Shown: positions 1 to 11,324 of the stretch, in pieces
Layout: each line of letters starts with the position of its first letter
Position numbering within the stretch: the first letter of the stretch is position 1
Assembly: GCA_025331445.1 (NCBI GenBank)
Contig: JAIWNE010000100.1
Coordinates: 58,545 to 122,544, forward strand
Length of the DNA: 64,000 nt
From: Blakeslea trispora
Taxonomy: Eukaryota > Mucoromycota > Mucoromycetes > Mucorales > Choanephoraceae
Direction of reading: 5' to 3'
The notes under the pieces: model-generated
Database searches by the model: none
Told to the model about the DNA's origin: nothing
The model's input: the letters and a program-made list of their open reading frames with translations, nothing else
Program-made: the position numbers and the translations under genes

Positions 1-1146
1 GATGAATTCAATCTCAATGATTCTTTAGAAGATACATTAAAGGAATCCAATGTGACTGAACTGTAAGTCTTATGAAAACATGCTTTCTGTTGACTCATAT
101 CGATCCACTCAATAGCAAACTCTCCAAACGTCGTCTAGAACGTCAACTCAAGACACTTCAAGAAGAAAATGCTCAAGGACGTAACCAAAAGGTTGTCGTA
201 CTTCAACACCTTTTGGATGATGCCAATCGTCTCAAGACTCAATTCGAAAAGAGTTACCTTGAAGTCTCTCAAGAACGAGACATTCTTCAGAGCGATATGG
301 CTCATATCCGTGAAGGCATTCCGGATGCCATTGCCGATAAAAGTCAACACACACTCTCTTTACGTCTTCGTGTGATTGATCTCGAAAAGGACGTGAAGGC
401 ATTGAATGAACAGATCAAGAAGCTAGAACAAAAGATTGCCGAGAGTCGATTTGCAGATGAATCATCCGATTGGACAGCTGATTCCCGAGCTAAATACAAT
501 GAGATGGAAGCCCGTTGTCGACAGCTAGAGGAGCAGACAAGAAAGCAACTGCAGGATATCAACAAGTTACTTTTAGAGAAAGATCTGTTGCAAGGACAGA
601 GTATTGAACAAAAGGATCTGTTGTTAGAAAAGGAGCGTATGACCAGTGAGATGAAGGCTGCTTTGGCTGCTTTTGAAGCCAAGGGAGATGAACCTTTTAA
701 ACAACTGAATGCTCATTTACAACAACAACTCATTCAGCTTCAAGAACAACTTCATCTATCGAAAGCAAAACATAAAAAAGCAAGAGAGGTAATCATAAGT
801 TGCTTTGTTTTCTTCAAGATGCATTGACTTTTCTTTGTAGCTTATTAAACAACAAGATGCCATGATGAAGGGAGGAGGTGTGGCACAAGCCAATGGTCAT
901 AATTATAGTGAAGCCATTTCTTCAATGAAGACAGAGATCACGATGCGTGAAGAAGAAATCGAAAAGCTAAAGAAGCTTCTACAAGAAACGCGTCTTCAGT
1001 CACGTCGTGAGCAGCAATTAATGATTTCTGCTTGGTATGATATGTCTAAGCGAGTGAATAAGGAGGTATCCAATCAAAAGGCCTTTCCTAACTCTTGGCT
1101 TGCACAACAAAGACGTTCTTTGGACAATAAAGTGAAACGTCGTTAA
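1..1146 (+). CDS. Hook-family microtubule/dynein adaptor, C-terminal part
   Basis: Partial: the gene begins left of the window. Exons 1-62, 116-788 and 841-1146 join in frame (introns gtaagt...tag and gtaatc...tag) to give the last 346 residues. Nearly all of it is heptad-rich coiled coil (Leu/Gln/Glu/Lys), followed by a C-terminal block with SAWYDMSKRV and SWLAQQRR. That block matches the conserved Hook C-terminus (human Hook has a similar SAWYN and SFLAQQR stretch). Hook proteins link endosomes and other cargo to dynein through an N-terminal calponin-like domain (not in the window), the coiled coil, and this cargo-binding tail. In filamentous fungi the homologue is the early-endosome adaptor HookA/Hok1. 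The stop is followed 168 bp later by the LAMTOR5 start on the same strand. Family call is from remembered motifs; an unrelated coiled-coil protein is less likely because of the tail match. Confidence 0.8.
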
Positions 1147-1314
1147 TTCCCTTGCATCTATTTAATCATGTTTCATTATGATCTTAAAGTGGGGGGGGGA
1201 GAAATCCTATATTGAATGTGGTGTGTGTCCCAGAGAATCAATACAAGTGTCATTTTTTTTTCTCTTTTAGCATAAAAGGACTCTTTTTTTTTCTGTGTGT
1301 GTGAGAACTTTAGA

Positions 1315-1768
1315 ATGGAAGAAGAGTTAATTGCAACTCTTGACAATCTGTAAGCTACCTTATGATTTAATAATAAAAGGAAATAGAACAACTGATTGAC
1401 ATGAAAAAAAAGTTCAGCCAAAGAAGGCGTTAAGGGTGTATTGGTTGCTGACGAAAAGGGACTTTGTTTAGGAGGTGAGCTTGATGGAGAAAAAAAAAAA
1501 GAAACAACAGCTTAAAAAAAAAGAAATAGTTCGAGGCATTGCTCGGTCTGAATCTGCAGCCTTCATTACTTCCATTGCAAACAGTGCTCGTCATCTCGAC
1601 AAGACACAAGAAGACAAGCTGGAATGTCCAACGATTCATCTTCAATATGAAAACAAGTAAGTACATGTTGAATAACGATGACTATTTTTTTTTTTTTTTG
1701 CTTATTTGCTTGTTAGTCAAGTGGTTGTTCGAAATGAAGGCACTTTTACACTAGCTATCTTTATGTGA
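1315..1768 (+). CDS. LAMTOR5: LAMTOR5/HBXIP-like Ragulator subunit
   Basis: Four small exons: 1315-1349, 1413-1474, 1530-1656 and 1717-1768, giving 91 residues, the usual size of the short LAMTOR5 form. The joined protein has GVLVADEKGLCLG followed across intron 2 by VRGIARSESAAFITSI, matching the LAMTOR5 roadblock pattern GVL-D-GL-LG-RG. It ends with a VVVRNEGTFTLAIFM strand like the human C-terminus. Intron 1 is gtaagc...aag, intron 2 gtgagc...tag (A-rich, weak pyrimidine tract) and intron 3 gtaagt...ttag with a long T tract. Reading through intron 2 also stays open but inserts a lysine-rich run that breaks the family alignment, so it is treated as intronic. LAMTOR5 is part of the Ragulator scaffold that anchors Rag GTPases on lysosome/vacuole membranes and activates TORC1. 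The Rag partner gene lies at 11.3-13.0 kb. Confidence 0.78.
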
Positions 1769-2031
1769 TTGAATATTACGTATCTATATAAAAAAAGAGT
1801 TTGTTTATACCATACATCAACCATATACGAATGAATGATTTCTTTATATGTGTATACTTTTTTTTTATTTATTTATTTATTAGATACATAGTCGCGAATC
1901 TATTTACGATGGTTTAGGTGGTGAGTGGGGGTGTATATGTATAAATGTAAAGATATGTGGAGGTGGTCCAAAAGAAATAAGAGTAAATTGGAATTCATGA
2001 TGTCTAATTTAATAAATGACTTTGATTTTTT

Positions 2032-2783
2032 TTACTGACTTTCAGCAACAACACCAACTTGAGCAGGACGAAGAACACGACCCTTTAATGAATAACCCAT
2101 CTTTTGGACAACAAAGATAGTACCGGCTTCTTTATCAGGCATAGGAGCTTGGAAAAGAGCTTGGTGTCTGTTGGGATCAAATGCTTGACCCTCGGGGTTT
2201 TCACGCTCAACACCATGACGCTTCAAGGCCTTCACAAGTTCGGATTCTGTCATGGAAACACCGGTATAAAGGTTAGTGAGTTGATTAAAGACGGTGTTGG
2301 CATCAGCGGGGGGAGTGTCTGACTTTTGACGATATTCATTAGGTACTGCTGTCAAGGCCATGTTCAAAATATCTACAGTGTCCAATAAATCCTTGGCAAA
2401 TTTCTGAATAGCAAATTCCTTTGTGGTTTCAATCTCTTTACGACTACGTTCACGAATGTTTTCTTGATCAGCAAGACAACGAAGATATGCATCCTACCCG
2501 AAAAAAAAGGGGGGGTCAACTTTTTTATATGTATTCATTGACTTTATTGGCTTACCTTGATTTCAGCAATTTGCTTGTCCTTTTCAGCCAACATCTTTTT
2601 GACTTCTTCAGTTAATTCAACCTTGACTTCTTCAGTAGGTTGTGCTTCTTTCTTTTCTTCCTTTGAATCATTGTTTTCTGTGGCAAAGCTACGAAGACCG
2701 AGTGTAGTGGGTCTGGTAGCCATCATGCTGGAACGCTTCATAGATAAAGTGGCAGCATTACGGAAGAGGTTGGCAGCAAGCAT
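2032..2783 (-). CDS. MGE1: Mitochondrial GrpE nucleotide-exchange factor (Mge1)
   Basis: Two exons, 2783-2556 and 2493-2032, separated by a 62-nt intron (gtaagc...tag), giving 229 residues, typical of Mge1. The first 45 or so residues are rich in Arg, Ser, Met and Ala with few acidic residues, as in a mitochondrial presequence. Then comes an acidic/Lys coiled coil (about 50-110), and the GrpE head with the signature FDPNRHQALFQ and a C-terminal GYSLKGRVLRPAQVGV. Mge1 releases ADP from matrix Hsp70 (Ssc1) during protein import and folding. The gene is convergent with LAMTOR5 (264 bp between stops) and divergent from the gene at 3277. The start is the first ATG of the presequence; no nearby alternative fits as well. 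Confidence 0.93.
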
Positions 2784-3276
2784 GTTTCGATAGTTTTTTT
2801 TTGGTGTGATAGAAAGAAAGAAAGAAAAAAAAAAGTAGAATAGCACCAACAGGGTTCCTCAAATTTGGTCTCTTTGACACCGCTGCGCTTAAAGAATAAA
2901 CATAGTCACTGATTCCAAGACCCGTTCACTAAAATGGAGTTTGAAAAAGAAGAGGAGGGGGGGAGGATTGTGTTACACGATGTTTGTTTAAGAAATGCAC
3001 TACTTTTTTTTTCAATCATAAAGGATTCTAAAATCTGATAAAACTGACTATCTCTTTAGTAAACATAATAGAATCATAATCATGCTCTCTTTTTTTTTTT
3101 AATTATCATGATAATTAAAAAAAAAAAAGAATTAGTTTCAATGAAAAAAAAAAAAGAAAGCGCCTGTTTAAATCAATCAAACAATCTCCATTGATTTTTT
3201 TTGATATGCAGCAGTCGAAATTATACGCGTCATGTATACTTTTTCATCTATTTTTCTTTTTATCTTGATATAAACC
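2784..3276. promoter_or_regulatory. Divergent intergenic promoter region
   Basis: This is 493 bp between two divergently transcribed genes (mge1 on minus, a small ORF on plus). It has long A and T runs, a strong palindrome at 3090-3127 (listed separately) and no supported ORF. It presumably carries both promoters; no specific factor site is claimed. Confidence 0.5.
3090..3127. repeat. 38-bp perfect palindrome
   Basis: Eleven T, then AATTATCATGATAATT, then eleven A form a perfect inverted repeat centred between 3108 and 3109, with no loop spacer. It could extrude as a cruciform or, if transcribed, form a long hairpin. It lies about 150 bp upstream of the plus-strand gene at 3277. Confidence 0.85.
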
Positions 3277-3630
3277 ATGGAACCAACACAACTTAGAAAA
3301 GCCCTAGAAGAATTACCTCCTCATTCACTTATTACCGAGATTCCCGAAGTACAGAATGCTATATTTCACTTACTGAAAAGTAATCAAGAAATGTTGGATT
3401 ACGATCCAAACGATCCAGATCTCAAACAAGCGATCCAAGAGAACAAAGAGTTGATTAAGCGAAAGGAAGTTCAGGTGAACATCACATTAGAGGTTATTCG
3501 AGAACGATTAGGAGAGGCAGCTTGGAGAGAAATGGGCAGCAATGTAAAAGAATTCAGACAGATTCACGCAGATGCATTAAACAATGTTACATCTCAACAG
3601 AACAAAGATGATCAAGGTGTATTTCTATGA
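3277..3630 (+). CDS. Small conserved-looking helical protein, unrecognised
   Basis: A single-exon ORF of 117 residues. The start ATG sits in a good context (aaaccATGG) right after a T-rich leader, and aataaa-type polyadenylation signals follow at about 3664-3672. The protein looks mainly alpha-helical and charged: an N-terminal LRKALEELPP segment, an EIPEVQNAIFHLLKSNQEM helix, a DPNDPDLKQAIQENKELI segment, then a second helix ending in Gln/Asn-rich residues. I do not recognise the family and assign no function. A weak GT at 3616 could in principle start a 3' intron, but the polyA signals just downstream favour the simple stop. It is convergent with the ZNFX1-like gene, only about 91 bp between stops. 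Confidence 0.7.
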   Translation: MEPTQLRKALEELPPHSLITEIPEVQNAIFHLLKSNQEMLDYDPNDPDLKQAIQENKELIKRKEVQVNITLEVIRERLGEAAWREMGSNVKEFRQIHADALNNVTSQQNKDDQGVFL

Positions 3631-3721
3631 TATTCCCCCCCTTTATTTTTTTTTGTATATATATAAAATAAAGATCGAATTGCCAAAAGAGAAAGAAATG
3701 TATTTATTTCTAGTGATATTA

Positions 3722-6700
3722 TTATTCGTCTGTACGAGAACCTGGTTGTGCTGGCCATGCTGGTTTTTCAGATCCATCAAATTCACCATAAAATCGATTG
3801 GATTCAACCACTCGATGTTTTGTTCCACCAATAGGAGCATCACACTCTGGACACTTGGATACCTCCGTTGCTCCACCACAATCACCTACATAATAAGGAT
3901 GTTGATTCTCACAAACAAACCAACGACCACCCACAATATTATAGACACGTTGATGCCGTGTTTCATCATTCATGGCATTGATGATCTGTTCACGTTCATG
4001 ATGGGTTAGCTTTTGTCGGTCCTTTTCCATGCGAACCTTGATGGCATTGACAAGAGCAATCTCTATCTTGATGTATTTGCTATAACGAAGTGCTGTATAG
4101 ATAGGTTTTTGACATTCGGGACATTGCCAGAGTTTGATGGCTGTATGCTCACCATTCTTGGCCTGTGTCTCGAAATAGGCATCCAAGGCATCTACGGCAA
4201 ATACACATCCGCATTCGGGGAGTTGGTAAACCTTTTCGTCCTTTTCGAATTCAGACAAGTGGCGCAATGTAATTGAACATGTCAAATGTGGTTCACATAG
4301 CATACAAGGAGGACAGTTTTCTCCACAAAGACCATTACATGTATGTCTAAAATGAGAATTTGCATGTTTTTAGTTGTGTTCATTGATTTACAAATAAGAG
4401 AACTTACCCACAACTAAGCTTGATACGGCAAGGTGCTTCACAAGGTGGACGATCACAAATCTCAAAGCATTTCTTTGTACATTTAAAATGGTTACATCGG
4501 TAAGGGCATTCACTAATACAGCGAATACAATCCTTATAACATTCTCTACTACACTTATAACCATGAGAACATGTATAATTACACTTCTCAGCACAACGTT
4601 CTGTATGTTGATCAGGATTAGCACAACCTTATAAGAGAGAGAGAGAATTAGTGCATGTCAGTTGTATTTCTTCAAATTTACCTTTAGCACACATATGTCC
4701 ACAGATAAGTTGCTTTGGACAACTCGCTGTACATTCATCTCTTTTGTGAGAGTGCAACATGCCACACAATTCTTTACATTTATGTCCACATTCCAATGAT
4801 CCTTTACAGGGCTCTGTACAGATGGTTTCAACACCACATTGACTCATAACCACATGTCCACAGGCTAAAGTCACAGACTGCTCAACATCACACTTGAGTT
4901 TGTCTACAGGCTTGCTATGGGCTTGATGGCATGCCAACGTTTTAGAATGTCCACAAGGCAGCTTAACTTGTACCATCTCAAGACATTTGACTTTTTGATC
5001 CATATGCTGGCCTCCTTTTAGTTTGTGACAGAGATTGACTTGCTTATGACCACACGACAAGACCACTTCAGTCTCTTCAGTACAAGGTGGACAGACACCC
5101 TCCTTGGAGCACTCATAACACTTTCTATGACAGGCATGTGTGCAGCCTGTGGGTCGTAGACGATTACAGGGTTCTTGACAAATAACCTCCTGATGGCTCA
5201 AAAAATGACACTCTTCTTTACATACATGACCATCATTCATTAGTGTGCCACAAGGGTTTTGACAGCCACCATTCTTGACCATCAAAAAGTCCTTCCAATG
5301 TTTGGCCTGAAGGGTATCACCATGGGTATGACATGTCAAACGAATCGAGTGGCTATAGAGTTGACGTTCCTGCATATAGCTGGCAAACTCTTTCCATTGA
5401 GGATGAACCTGATCCACATCTGGCTTACCAATGATAAAGAGACCATATTTAGCGCGTGTCAGGGCATGCATTATGGTGTCCATACGATAATGAGCATGGC
5501 CTGGTGTGGCTGTCGATAAAATAGTAAATGCATTTTGTCTGCCTAGATAGCGATCGACTGTCTCGACTGCAACGTGCTTTAGATTGCTCACAAAGCAAGT
5601 GCGTTTAGGTATCTCTTCCTTCAAGATGGCACGGACCAAGGACTTTTGAAGATCGCTGATGGTCAAGATAGCAATATCAGGGGATGGATAAGGTTGTTGA
5701 CTGAGATAGGTACCAAAGGAAGCAACAAAACGGGCTTCGTCTACTTCAACATGAGTAATGTCAGTCATCAACAGACGAGAATAATGGGTATGCAGTCCTT
5801 CTTGCTTGACATCTTGAGGAGGAGGCTGATAATGGACATAAAGTACACGCTGTGAGATACCATACAAAACCTCGTTGGCAGGGCGTTTCCCATCCACCAA
5901 ATTTTCATCACGTGAAGCCAAGGGAGCTGTAATCAAGAGTGATGCTGTATCGTTCTTCTTTTTGGCATCAAATTGAGTAACCACACTGACAATCTCAGAA
6001 TGCATACGCCATTGTTCTTCCAAATGAGCCTTCTCGATGTTGGTCGACTTCCATCGTTCAAACAGCGAGGTGTCCAATCGATGAGGATCACCCGCCAATG
6101 TCTCATTGTTGATCCGAGGCTTCTTGAGGCCATCATTCGTGCTAAGCAAAATCAGATGTTCTGTACGAGGACCCAACACAACCGAGGCAAGTGTAGACTC
6201 GAGTATCTCGGAGGCTTCATCTACAATGACAGAGCGAGGCCAGAGGTGACTCAGGATTTCACGATGGGCACTGGCAAAGTCGGCTGTCATGCCAATGATA
6301 CGGTTGAAACGACAGAGCGAAAGTGACTTTTGAATCAAATTATCATCAAATGCCTGAGCTGCCTTGACTTGTTCTTGCATCACAAACTGAATCTCGGTAT
6401 CCAAAAACCCAACAAGGATACTGACAAGGCCTTCAATCAGCTTGGTCTTTTCTTCTTCGGATATCAACCAAACACGATCGGTAGGTAGCTTTTTCCACTC
6501 GTTCATCAGGGCAGCACGTATTGTGGGACCTGATTGGTTTCTTGAGCATTCAAATGGCCAACGAGCAGTACTGGTGATGGGCAAGATGGGGAAGGGCACA
6601 TTGGATATATTGGCAAACCTCGTCTTGACCAGATGAGGATCCATGATGGGCATTAGACCACGACCTGCATGTTTCAAATAGGTATTTTCCATCTGCCATT

Positions 6701-9700
6701 GAAGGCTCTTGAAAGCATGATGGCGTACCTTACTCACACTATCAAACGTCTTGCTCTTTTTATCGTGTTTGACCCAAGAAGACCATAAAGCGATATCTGA
6801 CATGGTATGACCACCATAGGACTTGTGGGAAGATGACTTTTCGAGGGCTTGTCGGTGACTCGGTGGCATCAGGGTAGAGAGGATCGATGGATCATGATCG
6901 GTTACCTGAGCACGTAAATTCAAGAGCGCATTTAGATGAGCCTGGTTACGAGACAATTGACGTTCGAGATGTTGATGTTGACGGTAATTTGGATCAGAGA
7001 CAGATAAGGTAGCCAGACGCGTCATTTGCTTGTCTATCAAATTATCCTTGTAGATCTCTCCACTACCAAATCGAACAATGCTAGGTATGTTTGGAGCTAC
7101 CTGAGAGAGAATATCATCCAACGAGGACTGGGATTTCGTAATCACAAGCACAGGCTGATGAAATTGACCTGCAGCCAAGGCATTACTCAAGATCTGAGCC
7201 AATTTGGCAGCCAGATAAGTCTTGCCTGTACCAGGTGCACCTGATATGATGGCAATGCGATGTGTTAAAGCAAACTTGACTGACTTGAGTTGACTGGGTG
7301 AGAGACAATAGAGAGAAGGAAGTCGAGCAGAGATCTCTCGTGCATGAGTTGGCTGACTAGGCCAATCATTTGTGCTTGGACGGGCGCGATGATGATGTGT
7401 ATGGGTCTTGGACATGATACAAGCAATATCAATTTCTGCATCACCAATATAATCAGGTATGGTATCGGTATAGGTCGTTGAATGATCAGAGAGCTCTTGC
7501 CAGGCCTCCATCTGTTGAGCTGATAGTATGTTAGAGGCTGCAATCAAACGAGGAGTGAGAACAGATGAAAGCTTCTTGGTGTCCAAATCAAAACAACTAT
7601 TGTAGAGCCAGTCCAAGGTGGACAATGTGCTGGCAGCATTGATGGGGGATGTGATCAAGGTGTATCGCTTGTTCCAGTCCAGCTTGGATAAGTCTGATTT
7701 GTTGATATGAATAGAGACAATGCGCAATGGACTGCCCTGTGGATTGTGTCGCATGTCTGCTCGAATGGCTTGTCCCATCAAGGCTTTATCAGCAACTGAC
7801 TTGAGAGAAGGCCTCTGAGACGATTTGTTTAAATCTCGTTCAGGCAACAAAAAGACTAAATAACCCTCTTGAAAATCCAGCATGGGATTATCTGTGGCAT
7901 AGACATGGCCCAATTGAAAGACAACAGCAGGCTCAGATGAACTGGCCATCAGTGTCAGTGCCTTGGGAGAAGCATGTTGGTATTCGGAATAGTGTTGGTT
8001 GTTACTTTTCCTAAACAGGTTGTTCATCACTTGCTTGGCCGGACCGATCATCTCTTCTCTCAATAACAGAAACTGTGTCACAAAATAATCCAGAATGTTG
8101 TTGGACCAAGTTGGACTTGTCTGGTTGGCAATCACTTTACCGTACTGTTGCTGGTATCTCTCTAGTGTATTGACTCGTTCCGAGACTTCTGTGATGACGA
8201 TGCTAGCATTAGGCACAGGAGGTATATGTTGACTTGGTGTCTCATCCCAAAGACTATCTTGAGTATCCTTGTCCTGAGCAACGTTAGCATTGAGTTTTTG
8301 AAGATATTTGAATAAGCTATCTCTTGTGTCTGATGCAATAGACGGAGTCATCCGATGAAAGATGAATACAAAATCCGATAGGGGCAGCTCTGACTTTAGA
8401 TTGGGCTCATGATAGACTAAAGCCATACTGAACTGAAGAAGTGCCTCAAGTTCAGTAGGCATATAAGCATAGGTCTGTGCATAATGAACAAGACGAGCCT
8501 TAAACAAACCCCAATTATCTCTGATTTTACGAGCTGTTTCAGCATGTGTGTTGTGGCGAATTTCATGCTCCATCGTGATTGCCAGCACATCAATCAACAG
8601 AGCAAATGTACGCATGGAGAATTCAGCAAGGCGATGATGTAAAAGATGACTGAGTCTCTTTTGAAGGTCAAGGATGGTGCTCTTTTGCTCATGCTTCTCT
8701 AGGAAAGAAATCAGATAAAGGCCTGATTCGATATCTTGCTGATCATGTAGCATCATTCCATTGTTGCCTGCCATACTCTTGCCTACTACTCTATTGGGAA
8801 CAACAAGAGCAGCCGCGGCCACAGCAGGTGTTGTGTTGCTGCTATTTTGAAAATTGTTGGGCATGGGTACATACGGATAACCTGAAGGCATCACTACAAA
8901 GGGTGCCATCTGCTGTAATGGAGGTGATATAGAGTGATGAAGTGGTTGATTGGTTGAGGTCTGCCATAACTCTGTGGGTTGAGCAAGAGGCTGGGTAGAA
9001 TAGGAATGATCGGATGGTGCTGTGTTGTTTTCCATAGCCCAGGCAGGTGTTGTCTGTTTTGCGACATGAGCATAACTTGTTTTTTTCTCTGGTTCATCAT
9101 GCGTAGGTTTATTATGAGTAGGTGTGTCAGGATGGCGAACAGAAGATGTATCAGAGGCAAAGAAATCATCAGGAGCAAGCCAATCGGTACGCTTCTTTGA
9201 GCGGGCATTCGAATCCAGCTCCAAATCCACGCCTTCTCCCCAAGAGTTGATTGCTTCTGACTTGAGAACCTCGAAATTGCCTGCTCCAGGCATGCGTTTG
9301 GTAAAGTAGATGGAATCCATTGTCTGCTCCTTTGATCGTGGCTGTTGATGAGGAGGAGGAGTAGGAGAGGTATGTGTGGATTGTGTGTGCTGTATTGGGC
9401 TAACGTAGCTCTTGAGCGATGTAGATTCAGTTGCCCACGCTGGGTCTGCTGAAGCAGTACTTGAGATGGATTGTGATTCGTTTGGAAAGTTTGTTTCTGA
9501 TTCTTTTGAATAACCATTGTTCTTCTCATTCGGGGTATCGTCATTGAATGGTTGACTAAATACAAAAGAAATAAGCATGCATGTTGTCTAAAGAACGTAC
9601 AGAGATACTTGCGAGGCATTCATGCTCACGTTTCTGCTTGCTTTTGGTGTTAATTCTGTCGACAGTCTAAAATGAAGCTCGTTTAACACGATAGTCATAT

Positions 9701-9937
9701 GGAGCACATATACGCGCAGTCCTTTCTTTAAAAAAATGAAACTTACGTTTCGCTGTGAGCCAAAGGTGTTGTCTGTTTCTTGCGAGTGATTTTCGGTCTT
9801 GGAGGAACAAAGTTATCCATACTGACCACTCCCGAATGCCTGGCAGGTGCCTCAGACTTTTGTCTTTGGCTATCAATTTGCTGAATAGTTGATCTAGCTT
9901 TGACGATTTCTTTAAACTGTGCAAGCGATCTAGACAT
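3722..9937 (-). CDS. ZNFX1/NFX1-type zinc-finger SF1 RNA helicase with RZ finger
   Basis: Five exons (9937-9747, 9666-9601, 9555-4682, 4627-4408, 4346-3722) give 1991 residues. The first 400 or so are Ser/Thr/Gln/Pro-rich and probably disordered. The SF1 helicase core follows: Walker A GAPGTGKT near residue 860, motif II VDEAS near 1198, EQWRM near 1268. From about 1518 onward there is a long run of Cys/His NF-X1-type fingers (patterns such as CGHKCKELCG and CGHTCNGLCG). Near 1922-1960 lies an RZ-type zinc finger (WFVCENQHPYYVGDCGG then CPECDAPIGG), as in ZNFX1 and RNF213. Related fungal helicases (S. pombe Hrr1, Neurospora SAD-3) work with RNA-dependent RNA polymerase in RNA silencing, and animal ZNFX1 acts in small-RNA inheritance and antiviral sensing. 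A silencing role here is inferred. Another in-frame ATG lies upstream at 9985; the later one is preferred because the upstream peptide is hydrophobic and AT-encoded. Confidence 0.87.
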
Positions 9938-11324
9938 GTGTTTAAATATTAGAAAAAAAACTGTTTTTTTTTCTTGGTGTGGCAAAAGAAGACAACTTTT
10001 TTTTTGGGTGTCGCAAAATTTAATTGGCAGATGTAAGCTTAGAAGGAGTTCATTCTATTTATGCATAGAAAAAGACACTGTTTGCTTAACTGACAGCATC
10101 AAGATGAAATTGGCTAGTGACTGTGAATCATACAATGAAAACTTGTTTCTATAAAGAAGTGAAATGATCACATTCAATCCTAATCGATATAAGAATAAAG
10201 ACAAACTAGGCTCTCCCTCCACTTCTTTTTTTGTTTATGCTTGATAAATTAGTTAAAGTGAGATGAGAGCTCACACATAATAAAGTAGGGGTATAGAACA
10301 AAGAAAGATGACATTTCATAGGCTTGCTTTGTCGTTATTCTGAGGTTTAAATTTGCATGAATCTCGTGTGATTTTTTTATTATTATTATGAATGACTAAA
10401 TAATTGAAAGAACAAGTAAAATAACTCAAGAAGATAACAAGCTAGAGATTTCATTTGGACCAGCCAAATTTATTGTAAGCTCAAATTGACACACAAAACT
10501 TTATCATAGTAGAGTTCTAAAGAAAGAACGCTAGAGCATGTCATATTTTAGTTACCTTAAAGCAGTTCTTTAGTTAACCCTCTTCTCGCCTAATATAACA
10601 AGGCAAACTTGTAGTCAATCTTCTTGCTCCAATAGAGGATACGTACATTATCATCATACAAATGACAAGTTATTGTTGTTTTTCTTTTGAGGTACAAGAA
10701 TTGAAATTTTGACAAATGACCCATTATTTTCAAATAGCGCCAGTTATTCATTCAAATAAAGAAGGTCTCTCGTGATTAAGCTGGATTAAAGGTGAGAATC
10801 AAGACTGTAATTTACCCTATTGACTTAGACTATTTTCTCTCTATGTGTATTTGAATAAAGACAGCTATAACTTTCACTAGCTTAGAGACATCAAGCAGGA
10901 AAAAAAAGAATAGAGAAAATTATGCTAATACAATGTGTTATCTACATTTCTGAAATAGGTATTGTCCTCTCATCTGATCAATGTCAGCTTATCGCATATA
11001 TAGCTACTCATCGAGAAATCGAAAGGTCTCAATAAATAAACACTGTTTAATAAGAAGAAATTACAAAGCAACTTTTGTTACACTTTGCTTCTTCTTCTTC
11101 TTCTTTCAAGATAGGCCTACAAGTATATCAAAAGAAGAAGAAAACTTCTTTTACTGTAAGTTACAGCACCTAGAAACCAGTGGAATAACTCAGCTTGACA
11201 GTGACACAGATCTTGGTCCCATGCTTGCATTGTTTGTTATTGCAATAAAGCAGTTTTTCTTTTCTTTTTCAACATCTTTTTTTTTTCGTAACAAAAATAA
11301 AATAGTTAAATCAAAACAATAACC
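9938..11324. other. Intergenic, 1.4 kb
   Basis: AT-rich spacer between the divergently transcribed ZNFX1-like gene and gtr2. It presumably holds both promoters. An ORF at 10981-11322 is rich in Phe and Lys from T/A runs and shows no recognisable domain, so it is not called. No tRNA or other RNA gene was seen. Confidence 0.5.

Noticed and set aside
1475..1529. Read-through of LAMTOR5 intron 2 as coding
   Set aside because: It is open but inserts a Lys/Gln-rich stretch in the middle of the conserved LG-RG turn; splicing restores both alignment and the 91-residue length.
8894..9619. 241-residue ORF in another frame of the ZNFX1-like gene
   Set aside because: Overlaps the disordered N-terminal coding region in a different frame; no domain.
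10981..11322. 113-residue ORF upstream of gtr2
   Set aside because: Phe/Lys-rich from T/A runs, no domain, and ends inside the likely gtr2 leader.
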